Origin: an uncultured SAR86 cluster bacterium
GTDB lineage: Bacteria; Pseudomonadota; Gammaproteobacteria; Magnimaribacterales; AG-339-G14
NCBI GenBank assembly: GCA_902578495.1
Contig: CACHCY010000007.1
Span: forward strand, 1-52,201
Length of the DNA: 52,201 nt
Direction: 5' to 3'
The position numbers and the translations under genes are program-made. Under the pieces are notes generated by a model that saw only the letters and a program-made list of their open reading frames with translations, had not been told where the DNA came from and did no database searches. Shown in pieces: positions 36,941 through 46,110 of this stretch (position 1 is the first letter of the stretch; every line of letters starts with the position of its first letter).

Positions 36941-37183
36941 ATGAAAAACTTTGGGTCAGCATTTTTAATTATTTTATTTTTAGTTCTTTCCTCATGTGGA
37001 GGCGGAGGAGGTGGATCCTCTTCATCAGTTGGTTCATCAGGATCTTCATCAGGATCAGGATCAGGTTCAGGTTCGGGAACAGGAAGTGGGACAGGTTCAG
37101 GTGGCTCTACTGGAACTTCAAGCGATATTAATCCGGCAGATTATGTTCTTCCGGGAAAGGTTGAAGCGATCAAAGTAGAGTAA
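36941..37183 (+). CDS. Small Gly/Ser-rich lipoprotein
   Basis: 80-residue lipoprotein candidate. A hydrophobic signal (residues 4-16) leads to the lipobox LSSC with Cys19 as the lipidation site. Residues 20-60 are almost only Gly and Ser with some Thr (a flexible tether), and the last 20 residues (DINPADYVLPGKVEAIKVE) are ordinary. A strong ribosome site, AAAGGAGA, lies seven bases before the ATG. It is 17 bases upstream of the 1045-residue exported protein, with matching strong ribosome sites, so the two are probably one operon. No +2 Asp, so outer-membrane sorting is predicted. I do not recognise a family. Confidence 0.8.
   Translation: MKNFGSAFLIILFLVLSSCGGGGGGSSSSVGSSGSSSGSGSGSGSGTGSGTGSGGSTGTSSDINPADYVLPGKVEAIKVE
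37027..37105 (+). repeat. Imperfect hexanucleotide repeat (GGATCA/GGTTCA type) within the lipoprotein gene
   Basis: A run of six-base units such as GGATCA, GGTTCA and GGAACA encodes the Gly-Ser and Gly-Thr tether. The unit length is a multiple of three, so slippage would change tether length without breaking the frame. Units are degenerate at the third codon position, so the tract may be stable. Confidence 0.6.
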
Positions 37184-37200
37184 ATCAACAGGAGAGAGTT

Positions 37201-40200
37201 ATGAAAATTTTTTATTTTTTATTTATTTTTTTATCCGTAACGGTTTTTTCACAAAGCTATTCTGAAGATAAAGCTGAAATCTATACGGCAAACAACCAAG
37301 TTGAGGAAACACTCAACAAGGCTAACAATATCCTTTGCATAATCTCCAAGATTAAATCAGAGCAATTCATTGATAAAGGTCCTTACAAGGCCCAACTCTA
37401 TGACAGTAGATGTGATACTGCTGGCGCAAGAGCAGATGCTCAAAACGCGGCACAAGGAGGTCAACAGCAGTCAGGTGCGCCGGATATTGAAATTGCTAGC
37501 ACTATGATTGTGGATGCTAAAAGTGCATTTAGCGAAGTTAGAAATACAGACTATATTGAAGTTAAATCATGGTTTTACATGGAAGGAGATTATTCAGAGG
37601 CACAAGAGTCTTACGAAGGAATGTGGGATCAAGAACCTGATCAGCTAATTTATGTTTTAACAAAAGTATGGTCAGGGGCAACAGCAGAAGATCCTAACGG
37701 TGACATAGAGTTGGATTTTGTAGTGGAATCTAATTGTAAAAATGCTCCTTATCAATCAAACGAAGAAGCCCAAGCCGCAGCTGCAGAAGCAGGCTTGACG
37801 GAAGGCACACAAGCATATTGGCGCTTTTATGATCAATTCTGGAAATGTCCTCCTATAGGCTATCAGATGGGAGCTGGAAAGCTTGACACAACCGACGACA
37901 AGGTTTTATTTCTAGGCCCTCAAGGAAGAAGCATTCAACTTACTGAAAACGATAATGGCAGAGATGGAGTTTGGTCACAAACATACGGAGAATGCATTAT
38001 TGACGGTGCTCACGTCGACTATCAAGATCAAGAAAGTGCGGGCTGCGGCCAGGCCAGTGATCAAAATCCTAATTGGTGGTTTGTAGATGTTTCTTTGGGT
38101 TTTTCTTTTGACGAAACTACACAAGCATCATGTAAAAAAATGGTTCAAGCCACCAGAAGACAATACGACGGTCAGAATATGACAGAAACTGATGTTACTG
38201 AAGATTGGAAAGCTATTGATTGGAATCTTGAAGAAAGACCTTGGCAGGGAATAGATGGTCCTGCCCAAGGTATAAATGAGGTTTGTGAATCAACCGCAGC
38301 AGCTGATGCGAAATTAGCTGTTTGGGAGTATGGTTTATACACCACAGCTGATGATCTAAGATACGACTTAAGCAAACCAGGATTCGAACTAAAGTCTGAT
38401 GAAGAATTTCCTGATCCTTACAATGAAGGAAGCACACATCCTATCTATGCTTGGGCTGACTATTGGGGAACGCACGTTGGTGAAGAATGGCGAGAGAATC
38501 TTACTGAAGCCACAACATTTTCTAAAGTAAATTCCGACGACACAGGAACTTATACTCTTAAACAAAGAAAAATGAGCCTTCGAAAAATGTCAGTTGACAA
38601 CGTTTCTTTAGATAGTCTTTCAGGTGTTGAACTTAACCTGCATATTGAGTGGGACCTTAAGCAAATTGGTGATGAATGTTGGTGGAATAGGACTGATAAC
38701 GGAGGTTACAGGTTCACCGGTATGATGGATGGAACTACGCCTGTTCTTAGAGCTGCCCTAGACAATGATGGTGATGGAGAAGACGACCGCTGCGATAGGG
38801 AAAGATGGCAAAAACTTGGTGTTCCTGTTGGTTCACTTGATGAAAACGGAAATCCGTATACTATATTCTTGGGTTACTGGGATGCTACAGCAGCATTAGA
38901 TGGCTCAACTGCAGTGGGACAATTCATTTTTGATACCGCGGTAGTTGAAGTCAATAATCGTTGGGTATCTGAAGTAGATATCACTCCTTTTGCTTTTACT
39001 CCTGCTGAGTACTTAGCTGCTTGGGATGATAATTTAGACAGTAGCGACGGCTTTGAAGTTTGGAGAAATCTTTGGGCCCATGGTAGAGGTCAAGGGTATG
39101 AAATTAAAGGGGACGCGCTAGCAGCGCCAGCGACACCACTGGTAAAAAGACGAACAGAAAAAGATCTAACAGCAAGCGATCTAACTGGTCTTACTCTTGG
39201 TTGCATTGAAAGATGTCTTTCTGGAGCTAGCATGAAGCAGTATTTTGATGAGGCGCTAACACTTATTGCAACAGGTACTGAAGATAGCCCTGCTACTGGA
39301 AACGTTACCAATCCTTATACCAGTCCAGCAAAATTAGGCGGAGATGCCAGTGCAATCCAAACAGGTAATTACGTAAGAAGCGGTGATAGAAAAGGGGATT
39401 GGACTCAAGAAGGCGTCCTGTCTGGAGAGGTGGTTAAGTATCAAGCTTCCACTGACACACTGGTCGTTATCGCCGAACAAGATGCTTCTCAAACTCCTCT
39501 TGCTCTTCCAGCACAAATGTATGAGCTCGGTAATCCTTGGGCTTATTTTGAAGGCAATATATGCATTCTTCACCCTAACGGTGTTGATACCGATTGCTGG
39601 GGAATGAAGAATCACATGACTTTGTTTGATATGGCAAATATTGCAAACGTTGAATGTGAAAAAACTCGTGATACAGATGGGGACGGTACTGGAGATGCTT
39701 ATGAAATTCATGAATCATCTGTAGTGCAGAATTCAGAACAGTTGAGACTTTGTTCAAATAAACTGTGGCAAATGGATGAATTTTACGAAGTTCATTGGGA
39801 TCCGTGGGTTAACTATCAAGTTTATGATTCTGCAGGTGCCCTTGCAGAGATCTCAAGACCCGAAGGCGTAACTCTAAGCTTGCCGAACGATCAAGCAAAA
39901 TACGGTAAAGATGCTGGCAAGAAAAAGACTCTTGAATACGCCGGATTTGGAAGACTTCATGGATTTGAATGGACCAACTTCGACGTTAAAAATTGGGTTG
40001 ATAAAGGGGAATATTTTGATTGGAATAGCGCCACTGAAGAGGAAAGACAAAACATCAGAGGCTTTCCAACCTATGTTATTCCCGACGGCACTATCGTGAT
40101 GGCACAAGACGGTGTAACAGAATTGAAATCAAAATTTTTGAGAGGAGAATATTATCTAAAACCTCTCGATGCTAGTTTGTATGACAATTTATACACTACA

Positions 40201-40338
40201 AATCCGCAAGTATTAGTGGGTTTACAGCCCGAGGTTTACGATACAGCATTCATAGGCCCTGTGCCTGATGATTCACTTCTTCTTAACGGAGGTGAAGCTT
40301 GTGTTGACCACGGTGAAATACTAGCTGCTTGCCAATAA
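37201..40338 (+). CDS. Large exported protein of unknown function (1045 aa)
   Basis: I do not recognise this family. A signal peptide spans about residues 1-20 ([17 protein letters not shown]). The mature part is acidic, rich in Trp, Asp and Glu, with scattered Cys that could form disulphides (for example [37 protein letters not shown]). Two calcium-binding-like acidic loops are visible, [12 protein letters not shown] near residue 521 and [12 protein letters not shown] near 825, as in thrombospondin type 3 or EF-hand loops. No transmembrane segment or C-terminal beta-barrel signature is obvious; the end is [14 protein letters not shown]. Base composition is less AT-rich than the flanking genes, and the ribosome site (AGGAGAGA) is strong, which suggests high expression. 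Probably paired with the lipoprotein gene upstream. Confidence 0.85.
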   Translation: MKIFYFLFIFLSVTVFSQSYSEDKAEIYTANNQVEETLNKANNILCIISKIKSEQFIDKGPYKAQLYDSRCDTAGARADAQNAAQGGQQQSGAPDIEIASTMIVDAKSAFSEVRNTDYIEVKSWFYMEGDYSEAQESYEGMWDQEPDQLIYVLTKVWSGATAEDPNGDIELDFVVESNCKNAPYQSNEEAQAAAAEAGLTEGTQAYWRFYDQFWKCPPIGYQMGAGKLDTTDDKVLFLGPQGRSIQLTENDNGRDGVWSQTYGECIIDGAHVDYQDQESAGCGQASDQNPNWWFVDVSLGFSFDETTQASCKKMVQATRRQYDGQNMTETDVTEDWKAIDWNLEERPWQGIDGPAQGINEVCESTAAADAKLAVWEYGLYTTADDLRYDLSKPGFELKSDEEFPDPYNEGSTHPIYAWADYWGTHVGEEWRENLTEATTFSKVNSDDTGTYTLKQRKMSLRKMSVDNVSLDSLSGVELNLHIEWDLKQIGDECWWNRTDNGGYRFTGMMDGTTPVLRAALDNDGDGEDDRCDRERWQKLGVPVGSLDENGNPYTIFLGYWDATAALDGSTAVGQFIFDTAVVEVNNRWVSEVDITPFAFTPAEYLAAWDDNLDSSDGFEVWRNLWAHGRGQGYEIKGDALAAPATPLVKRRTEKDLTASDLTGLTLGCIERCLSGASMKQYFDEALTLIATGTEDSPATGNVTNPYTSPAKLGGDASAIQTGNYVRSGDRKGDWTQEGVLSGEVVKYQASTDTLVVIAEQDASQTPLALPAQMYELGNPWAYFEGNICILHPNGVDTDCWGMKNHMTLFDMANIANVECEKTRDTDGDGTGDAYEIHESSVVQNSEQLRLCSNKLWQMDEFYEVHWDPWVNYQVYDSAGALAEISRPEGVTLSLPNDQAKYGKDAGKKKTLEYAGFGRLHGFEWTNFDVKNWVDKGEYFDWNSATEEERQNIRGFPTYVIPDGTIVMAQDGVTELKSKFLRGEYYLKPLDASLYDNLYTTNPQVLVGLQPEVYDTAFIGPVPDDSLLLNGGEACVDHGEILAACQ

Positions 40339-40352
40339 TGCTTAATACGCCC

Positions 40353-40361
40353 TGATATAAT
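40353..40361 (+). promoter_or_regulatory. Extended -10 promoter of tRNA-Pro
   Basis: TGATATAAT is a perfect extended -10 element (TG-N-TATAAT). It ends seven bases before the first base of the tRNA, so transcription would begin almost at the mature 5' end. A TTGCCA at 40329-40334 is a distant -35 candidate, but the spacer is too long, which fits an extended -10 promoter. Confidence 0.6.
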
Positions 40362-40366
40362 ATTGT

Positions 40367-40445
<79 letters not shown>

Positions 40446-40453
40446 AAGTTCAT

Positions 40454-41626
40454 ATGGAAAGAAAGTATCAGATAATTCTTTATGGAGCCACAGGCTTTAC
40501 TGGAAGGCTTTGTGCGCAATACTTCAAAAACAATTATCCTAATCTAAAATGGGCAATAGCCGGAAGAGATTTAAAAAAATTAGAAAATCTTAAGTCTGAA
40601 TTAGGTCTAGAATGCGAGACTTTTATTGCTTCCGCTGAGGATAAAGAAGCCATAAATAACTTTGTTTCATCAACCAAAGTAGTCTTATCCACTGCTGGCC
40701 CGTTCGCTCGTTATAGCGATGAAGTAGTTAGGTCATGCGTGAATAATAAAACACATTACACTGACATAACCGGAGAAAATCATTGGGTAAAAGACCTTAT
40801 TGATGAACATCATATTAAAGCAGCCGAGGATGGCACGAGAATTATTCCTTCATGTGGCTACGATTCTATTCCTTCTGATATGGGTGCCTATTACGCAGTA
40901 AACCAGATGGGAAAAGCAGTTAAGAAAATCACTGTCTATCATTCAGGACAAGGCGGCGTTAGCGGAGGAACAACCGAGACAATGTTTACTATTGGTCCGT
41001 TACCAAAAGAAAAAAGAGATCCTTTCTTATTAAATCCTCCAGATAGTGTCACAGAACATCAAAGAAAAAATAGTAACGATGGCTTCGAAATAAAAAAGAT
41101 TGATCATACAGATACTTATTCAGGAATTGGTTTAATGTCTTTTGCTAACACCAGAGTAGTCAGAAGGAGTTCTGCTTTATATGAAGCAGATCAAAAAAGT
41201 TATGGCTCTAATTTTATTTTTAGAGAGTTGGGCAGCTATTCCACAAAAAGAAGTGCAAGACTGGCATCCTTCGGTTTGATATTAGCTTTCTTAATCATTT
41301 CCACACCTTTACGTCATATTGTAAGAAGATTTCTACCAAAGCCAGGAGAGGGTCCAGATGAGGCAACAAGAGAAAATGGTTGGTTTAAAGGATTATTTAA
41401 AGCAGAGGCAGAAGACGGCGAAATTAAATATTTCCAAATTTATGGAAGAGGTGATCCAGGATATAAAGCAACAGCTCAAATGGTATGTGAATCCTCACTT
41501 GCTTTAGCACTATCTGAAGATTTAGTATCTGGAGGTGTCCTAACTTCTGCATACGGCTTAGGTGATTCTTTATTAAATAGATTGAAGCAGTCAGGCATAG
41601 AATTTTCAGAAATTTCTTATAACTAA
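40454..41626 (+). CDS. Saccharopine-dehydrogenase-like oxidoreductase (trans-acting enoyl reductase type)
   Basis: NAD(P)-dependent oxidoreductase, 390 aa. Rossmann [14 protein letters not shown] lies at about residues 10-23, followed by [36 protein letters not shown] and [17 protein letters not shown] hydrophobic helix near 277-292 is followed by [18 protein letters not shown], the family's typical segment. Homologues reduce enoyl groups in lipid synthesis (mycobacterial trans-acting ER) or are uncharacterised, so the substrate is unknown. I place the start at the ATG of MERKYQ because the longer open frame begins inside tRNA-Pro. Confidence 0.88.
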   Translation: MERKYQIILYGATGFTGRLCAQYFKNNYPNLKWAIAGRDLKKLENLKSELGLECETFIASAEDKEAINNFVSSTKVVLSTAGPFARYSDEVVRSCVNNKTHYTDITGENHWVKDLIDEHHIKAAEDGTRIIPSCGYDSIPSDMGAYYAVNQMGKAVKKITVYHSGQGGVSGGTTETMFTIGPLPKEKRDPFLLNPPDSVTEHQRKNSNDGFEIKKIDHTDTYSGIGLMSFANTRVVRRSSALYEADQKSYGSNFIFRELGSYSTKRSARLASFGLILAFLIISTPLRHIVRRFLPKPGEGPDEATRENGWFKGLFKAEAEDGEIKYFQIYGRGDPGYKATAQMVCESSLALALSEDLVSGGVLTSAYGLGDSLLNRLKQSGIEFSEISYN

Positions 41627-41679
41627 AGATTACCACTTTATAACTTCATCCTTCTTTTTTTTTATATAGAATATTTCTC

Positions 41680-41813
41680 GTTCAGGTTATCTTTCTCCCC
41701 CATAATCTCTCCTATTTCCTGAACATGGCGGGTTTAATAGACCCGCCAAATTATGGTAGGTTAGTGGGTATTAATTTTAATAGGTTGGGCGAAATATTCT
41801 CACTGATCTACCA
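41680..41813 (+). promoter_or_regulatory. Structured leader with three consecutive hairpins upstream of the photolyase gene
   Basis: Three inverted repeats follow each other. H1 pairs GTTCAGG (41680-41686) with CCTGAAC (41718-41724) around a pyrimidine-rich loop. H2 pairs TGGCGGGT (41726-41733) with ACCCGCCA (41741-41748) around a 7-base loop. H3 pairs TGGTAGGTTAGTG (41754-41766) with CACTGATCTACCA (41801-41813) through 13 continuous pairs, two of them G-T, and its loop contains TATTA/TAATA. H3 ends nine bases before the phrB ATG, where no ribosome site is visible. No T-run follows H2 or H3, so simple terminators are unlikely. Could be a cis-regulatory RNA or a set of operators. Confidence 0.5.
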
Positions 41814-41822
41814 CCATTTCGT

Positions 41823-43220
41823 ATGAATCTTTTTATTTTTTCTGAAGACCTGAGGATTAGAGACAATAAAGCACTATATGAGGCTTCTTTAGAACAGAAA
41901 GGCCTAATTGCCCTCTACATAATTAACAAAGGAAAAAATGAAGAACATGGAGACTCTTTAGCTAAATTAAAACTTAAACTGCTTGCATTAGCTGAGATAC
42001 GCAATCCTCTAGTTTCTCTAAATATCCCAATTAAAGTTCTTCATTCTCAAGATATTAGAGACGAACCAAAAGAAATTTTAGGATTTTGTAAAAAACATCA
42101 AATCACGAATATATTTCTGAATTCTGAATATCCTTTCAATGAAAAACAAAGAAATAAGAAACTAGAAACATTATGCAATAAAAATGATATCAATCTTAGG
42201 ATGTTTGACTCTCAGCTTATTGATCCAAAAAAGGTAAAAAATAATTCCGGACAGCCTTTTAAAGTTTTTACACCTTATTCAAAAAAAATCAGGGTTTTAT
42301 TAACAACAGAAATACTGCAAGAAGAACCTGAGCCATTAAAACAGATCAGAAAAATAACAGATGAGGATGATATTCCTTCATTTAAAGATACTTATGATGA
42401 AGAGTTTAATTTTTCTATCGATAATCATCCTGTGACAGAAAAATCTGCATCCAAAAGGCTTGAAGAGTTTGTTGAAACTTCTATTTCAAATTACAAAGAA
42501 TTAAGAGATATTCCAAGCCTGTCTTCAACAAGCAACTTATCTTCTTCATTCGCAATTGGTCTCATTACTTCTAAGCAAGCTATAAATCAAGTCTTCTCAA
42601 GTTCAGATGGAACTGGAACAGGACAGTTTGCATGGGTAAACGAAATAATTTGGAGAGAATTTTATAAGTACATTACCTATCATTATCCTCACGTATCGAA
42701 AGGAAAGAGCTTTAATCCTAAATATGATCTATTTTCTTGGAGAGAAGATGAAGATTCTTTCATCAAGTGGTGTGAAGGTAAAACTGGAATTCCCATTGTT
42801 GACGCAGCTATGAGACAGTTGAATCAGACAAAATGGATGCATAACCGGCTTAGAATGATTACAGCAATGTTCTTAAGTAAAAACTTACTCGTAGATTGGA
42901 GAAAAGGAGAGAGATATTTTATGGAAAATTTAATAGATGGAGATTTTTGTTCGAATAACGGTGGCTGGCAATGGAGCGCTTCTACTGGAGTTGATGCATC
43001 TCCCTATTTTAGAATATTTAATCCGATTACTCAGTCTGAAAAATTTGATCCTGACGGTAAATTTATAAAAAATTTTGTACCTGAGTTAATTGAATGTCCA
43101 TCTAATGAGATACATAACCCCTCTATAGAAACTAGATCATCTTTAAACTATCCAGAAATGATTGTAGACTTGAAATCTTCAAGACTTAGAGCAATAGATG
43201 CATTCAAATCAATCAAATAA
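41823..43220 (+). CDS. phrB: Deoxyribodipyrimidine photolyase (cryptochrome/photolyase family)
   Basis: FAD enzyme that uses blue light to split cyclobutane pyrimidine dimers. The N-terminal antenna domain starts NLFIFSEDLRIRDNKALYEA. The catalytic domain has FAWVNEIIWREFYKYITYHY, then GIPIVDAAMRQLNQTKWMHN (FAD contacts), RMITAMFLSKNLLVDWRKGE, and WQWSASTGVDASPYFRIFNP at the C-terminal FAD/lesion site. Length 465 is that of class I CPD photolyases. It overlaps the thioesterase gene by 23 bases. The hairpin leader upstream suggests special regulation. Confidence 0.94.
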   Translation: MNLFIFSEDLRIRDNKALYEASLEQKGLIALYIINKGKNEEHGDSLAKLKLKLLALAEIRNPLVSLNIPIKVLHSQDIRDEPKEILGFCKKHQITNIFLNSEYPFNEKQRNKKLETLCNKNDINLRMFDSQLIDPKKVKNNSGQPFKVFTPYSKKIRVLLTTEILQEEPEPLKQIRKITDEDDIPSFKDTYDEEFNFSIDNHPVTEKSASKRLEEFVETSISNYKELRDIPSLSSTSNLSSSFAIGLITSKQAINQVFSSSDGTGTGQFAWVNEIIWREFYKYITYHYPHVSKGKSFNPKYDLFSWREDEDSFIKWCEGKTGIPIVDAAMRQLNQTKWMHNRLRMITAMFLSKNLLVDWRKGERYFMENLIDGDFCSNNGGWQWSASTGVDASPYFRIFNPITQSEKFDPDGKFIKNFVPELIECPSNEIHNPSIETRSSLNYPEMIVDLKSSRLRAIDAFKSIK

Positions 43221-43647
43221 CTCAGATCATAGACCTGTCTATCTTGACATATTCAATGCTAAGGTTGAGGAAATAGATAAGGCTGAAGAAACTCTATTAA
43301 TGAGCTTTGAAGCTTCATCAGACTTTTGCCACACAGGCGGAAGAATTCTTCAAGGTGGTTTCGTTGCCACTATGCTTGATTGTTCAATGGCTTTTCTAGC
43401 ATTTGAGTTAACGGATTATGAAAAATCTCCCATGACGATAGATATGAATATCAATTATTTATCATCCGGAGCTCCTGGCAAATATTTAGCTAGAGCAAAA
43501 GTTACTAAGATTGGAAAATCAATTGGATTCCTCTCCTCAGAATTATTTCAAGACGACAAATTGATCGCTTCAGCTACTTGCACAGCAAAGATGGCAGATA
43601 TCAATAAAAAATACCTGAAGCAGATGAAAGATACTGTAAGAAAATGA
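43198..43647 (+). CDS. PaaI-like hotdog thioesterase
   Basis: Acyl-CoA thioesterase of the hotdog fold, 149 aa. CHTGGRILQGGFVATMLDCS carries the central helix with the catalytic Asp/Gly region (HGG-type in family members), followed by MTIDMNINYLSSG and the strand SATCTAKMADI. The start at 43198 lies inside the photolyase gene; a later start would remove part of the first strand. It ends one base before the convergent acyl-CoA dehydrogenase. Substrate unknown, likely a medium-chain or aryl acyl-CoA. Confidence 0.82.
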   Translation: MHSNQSNNSDHRPVYLDIFNAKVEEIDKAEETLLMSFEASSDFCHTGGRILQGGFVATMLDCSMAFLAFELTDYEKSPMTIDMNINYLSSGAPGKYLARAKVTKIGKSIGFLSSELFQDDKLIASATCTAKMADINKKYLKQMKDTVRK

Positions 43648-43648
43648 T

Positions 43649-44866
43649 TTAAAAACCAAAGTCCCAAGAAAGACCTTCGTGATATTTTTTCAAAATTTCT
43701 TTAGCTATTAATACTCTGTGAACTTCATCAGGTCCATCAGCCAGTCTCAATGTCCTTGCTCCCTGATACATACCAGCAAGAGGAAGATCTGATGAAACGC
43801 CTTTCCAACCGTATACTTGAATTGCTCTGTCTACGACTTTGTGCATAGCGTTTGGTACATAAACTTTTAGTGCAGAGATATCAACTCTTGGATTGCCTTC
43901 AGCTTCCATAACCTCAGCACAATGAATAGTCATAAGCCTGGCTGTTTGAATATCTATATATGAGTCGGCAATGAAACCTTGAATAAGTTGTTTGGTTTCT
44001 AATTTTCCGCCATGAACTTCTCTTTCTATAGTTCTCTTAAGCATCAGATCAAAAGCTCTCCACATTTGTCCTATAGAATTCATGCAATGAAAAACCCTTC
44101 CCGCACCTAATCTATCTTGAGCAGCCTGATGACCTGATCCTCTCGCGCCAAGAGTATTCTCTACTGGAACTCTCACATTATCGTATTTAATTTCTACGTG
44201 ATCTCCTCCGGTATGTCCCCAGATAGGAACTGATCTTACAATATTGAATCCCTCTGAGTCTGTAGGGACAATAATTTGAGACATTCTCGAATTAACGCCT
44301 CCCGATCCATCTTCTTCTTCTGTTCTACACATGACAATAGCGAAATCAGCTCTAATTCCGTTAGAAGTCATGACTTTATGACCGTTGATGACCCAATGAT
44401 CACCATCTTTTTTTGCAGTTGTTTTAATTGACCTAGGATCAGAACCTGCATTATCTGGTTCAGTCATGGAAAAGCATGATTCCATTTCTCCTTCTATTAA
44501 TGGAAGCAGCCATTTTTTCTTTTGTTCCTCTGAGCCGTATTTAAGAAGCACTTTTTGGTTACCTGAATTAGGAGCTATCACTCCGAAAAGTCTATTAGAT
44601 AATGGGGACCAAGCCAAAATTTCATTCATATAGGCATGAGCTATAAAGCCTATTCCCATTCCTCCATACTCTTCTGGTAGATGGGGCGCCCATAACTTCT
44701 CTTTTTTAACTTCTTGTTTAATATCCTCTCGGAGAGATTTAGATTTATCTCCACCTGAATAAATGTCTTTTTCGTTGGGAATAATATGTTCAGCAACAAT
44801 ATTTGCCGTTCTAGTTCTTATGTCATTAACTTCTTCTGAAAGTGTAGGTATTGGTTTTATATCCAT
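43649..44866 (-). CDS. Acyl-CoA dehydrogenase
   Basis: FAD flavoprotein (405 aa) that forms the 2,3-double bond of acyl-CoA. LPEEYGGMGIGFIAHAYMNE, SMTEPDNAGSDPRSIKTTA (FAD and substrate contacts), WVINGHKVMTSNG, and RLADGPDEVHRVLIAKEIL with the FAD-binding HR segment are present. RLGAGRVFHCMNSIGQMWRA matches the ACAD10/11-like subgroup of longer-chain enzymes. Shine-Dalgarno AGGAG lies 9 bases before the start. Divergent from the isomerase gene across an 81-base gap that contains an inverted repeat. Confidence 0.93.
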   Translation of the reverse strand: MDIKPIPTLSEEVNDIRTRTANIVAEHIIPNEKDIYSGGDKSKSLREDIKQEVKKEKLWAPHLPEEYGGMGIGFIAHAYMNEILAWSPLSNRLFGVIAPNSGNQKVLLKYGSEEQKKKWLLPLIEGEMESCFSMTEPDNAGSDPRSIKTTAKKDGDHWVINGHKVMTSNGIRADFAIVMCRTEEEDGSGGVNSRMSQIIVPTDSEGFNIVRSVPIWGHTGGDHVEIKYDNVRVPVENTLGARGSGHQAAQDRLGAGRVFHCMNSIGQMWRAFDLMLKRTIEREVHGGKLETKQLIQGFIADSYIDIQTARLMTIHCAEVMEAEGNPRVDISALKVYVPNAMHKVVDRAIQVYGWKGVSSDLPLAGMYQGARTLRLADGPDEVHRVLIAKEILKKYHEGLSWDFGF

Positions 44867-44899
44867 AATTTATCTCCTGTCAAAGATTCTATCATTGCC

Positions 44900-44914
44900 C
44901 TTGCAAGCTGCAAG
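44900..44914. promoter_or_regulatory. Candidate operator CTTGCA-N3-TGCAAG
   Basis: A perfect inverted repeat with 6-base arms and a 3-base spacer lies in the middle of the divergent gap between the acyl-CoA dehydrogenase and isomerase genes. Such symmetry fits a dimeric repressor (TetR, GntR or similar) controlling both genes. No regulator gene is next to it, and the element could occur by chance. Confidence 0.35.
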
Positions 44915-44947
44915 AATTGAAAGAATAATAAGTAAAAAGGAGTTTTT

Positions 44948-45547
44948 ATGAAGGAAGTAGATTTTTACTTTGATTTTGCAAGCCCAAACGCTTATCTCTC
45001 GTTAATGGCTGGAAAAGAGCTTGAAGATAAATTAGGTTTCAAATTCAATATTAAATTGGCCTTACTGGGAGGTATATTTAAATTAACCAATAATCAGCCT
45101 CCAATGGTGGCTTTTGCAGGCATTAAGAACAAACTTGATTATGACGGTATAGAAATGCAAAGATTCATAAGTAAACATAATCTTTCAGATTTTAAAATGA
45201 ATCCAAATTTTCCTGTAATTACTCTTCAGATAATGAGAGCAGCAGTTGTCGCTGAAAAAGAGGGTTTTCTTATGGATTATGTTCAAAAAATTACAAGATC
45301 TATGTGGGAAAGAGAAAAGAAAATGGATGATCCAGAAGTCATCAAGTCTGAATACGATCATTGGGGTTTCGATTCCTCTTTACTAATGGACAGCATGAAT
45401 GATCCTGACATAAAAGCTTCCCTGATGGACAAAACATCTGAAGCAGTAGATAGGGGAGTTTTTGGAATTCCAACTTTCTTTGTCGGTGATGAAATGTTTT
45501 TTGGTAAAGATAGGTTAGGACAAGTCGAGGAAGAAATCCTAAAATAA
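44948..45547 (+). CDS. 2-hydroxychromene-2-carboxylate isomerase / GST-kappa-like
   Basis: DsbA-fold protein of the HCCA isomerase / GST kappa group (199 aa). It begins VDFYFDFASPNAYLS, where the family's Ser replaces the usual thioredoxin Cys, has a helical insertion, and ends with VFGIPTFFVGDEMFFGKDRL, the typical cis-Pro and C-terminal block. The E. coli-type name refers to naphthalene breakdown, but the family includes fatty-acyl-linked enzymes, and the neighbouring acyl-CoA genes make lipid metabolism as likely. AAGGAG lies six bases before the ATG. Confidence 0.88.
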   Translation: MKEVDFYFDFASPNAYLSLMAGKELEDKLGFKFNIKLALLGGIFKLTNNQPPMVAFAGIKNKLDYDGIEMQRFISKHNLSDFKMNPNFPVITLQIMRAAVVAEKEGFLMDYVQKITRSMWEREKKMDDPEVIKSEYDHWGFDSSLLMDSMNDPDIKASLMDKTSEAVDRGVFGIPTFFVGDEMFFGKDRLGQVEEEILK

Positions 45548-45552
45548 TCCCT

Positions 45553-46110
45553 GTGGATTACACCTTTCTGGAATTACTTAATTCTCTCAGAGGACAAAGC
45601 TTTCTTTTAGAAGGCTTGATGCAAAACTTAAGCAATAATCTATTTGGTTTATTTCTGGCTTTTTTTATTGTTCCCTATTTTTTTTATAAATCTCAGGAGA
45701 AATTCCTTTGGATATTTATATTTTGGATCTTAACTGTTGGGGTCACTGATTTTAGTGCAAATCTTTTAAAAAGTTTTTTTTTGGACTTTAGGCCGTGTTT
45801 CTCAGATTATTCATATCTTCTGGATAACAACGGCCAAGTTTTAAAACAATGCTCTGCAACTCTTACAGGCATGCCTTCCAATCATTCAGCTAATTTTTTT
45901 GCAGGATCATTATTTTTGCTAACAATTTTTAAAATTAATAGATATTCTTTAATTTTTTTACTTATCTCTTTTTCTGTAGCTTTATCGAGAGTCTATCTTG
46001 GAAAACATTTCCCTCATCAAGTTTTAGCTGGTGCAGCTTATGGGGCTTTTCTGGGAGCGTTCGGTGGTTACGTGTATTTAAAAATTTTTTCTAAGAATTC
46101 TCTAAATTAA
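45553..46110 (+). CDS. PAP2-family phosphatase (lipid phosphatase)
   Basis: Membrane phosphatase of 185 aa with six or so helices. The three PAP2 blocks are K73-x6-R80-P81 in LLKSFFLDFRP, PSNH at 108-111, and S145-R146-x5-H152 in SRVYLGKHFPHQ. The last block has Gln156 where most PAP2 enzymes have Asp; the HFPHQ form is that of the glucose-6-phosphatase branch. Possible substrates are undecaprenyl pyrophosphate or phosphatidylglycerol phosphate. The start is GTG, five bases after the isomerase stop. The 3' end overlaps the convergent WecA-like gene by 20 bases. Confidence 0.85.
   Translation: MDYTFLELLNSLRGQSFLLEGLMQNLSNNLFGLFLAFFIVPYFFYKSQEKFLWIFIFWILTVGVTDFSANLLKSFFLDFRPCFSDYSYLLDNNGQVLKQCSATLTGMPSNHSANFFAGSLFLLTIFKINRYSLIFLLISFSVALSRVYLGKHFPHQVLAGAAYGAFLGAFGGYVYLKIFSKNSLN

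Noticed and set aside
36996-37178. Second reading frame through the lipoprotein repeat
   Set aside because: It is open only because the hexanucleotide repeat is stop-free in several frames; it has no ribosome site or signal.
39334-39711. 125-codon open frame on the minus strand inside the 1045-residue protein gene
   Set aside because: It is antisense to a long frame with a signal peptide and a strong ribosome site, and its translation shows no recognisable domain.
41726-41748. GC-rich hairpin as a rho-independent terminator of the oxidoreductase gene
   Set aside because: No T-run follows on either strand; it fits better as part of the multi-hairpin leader.
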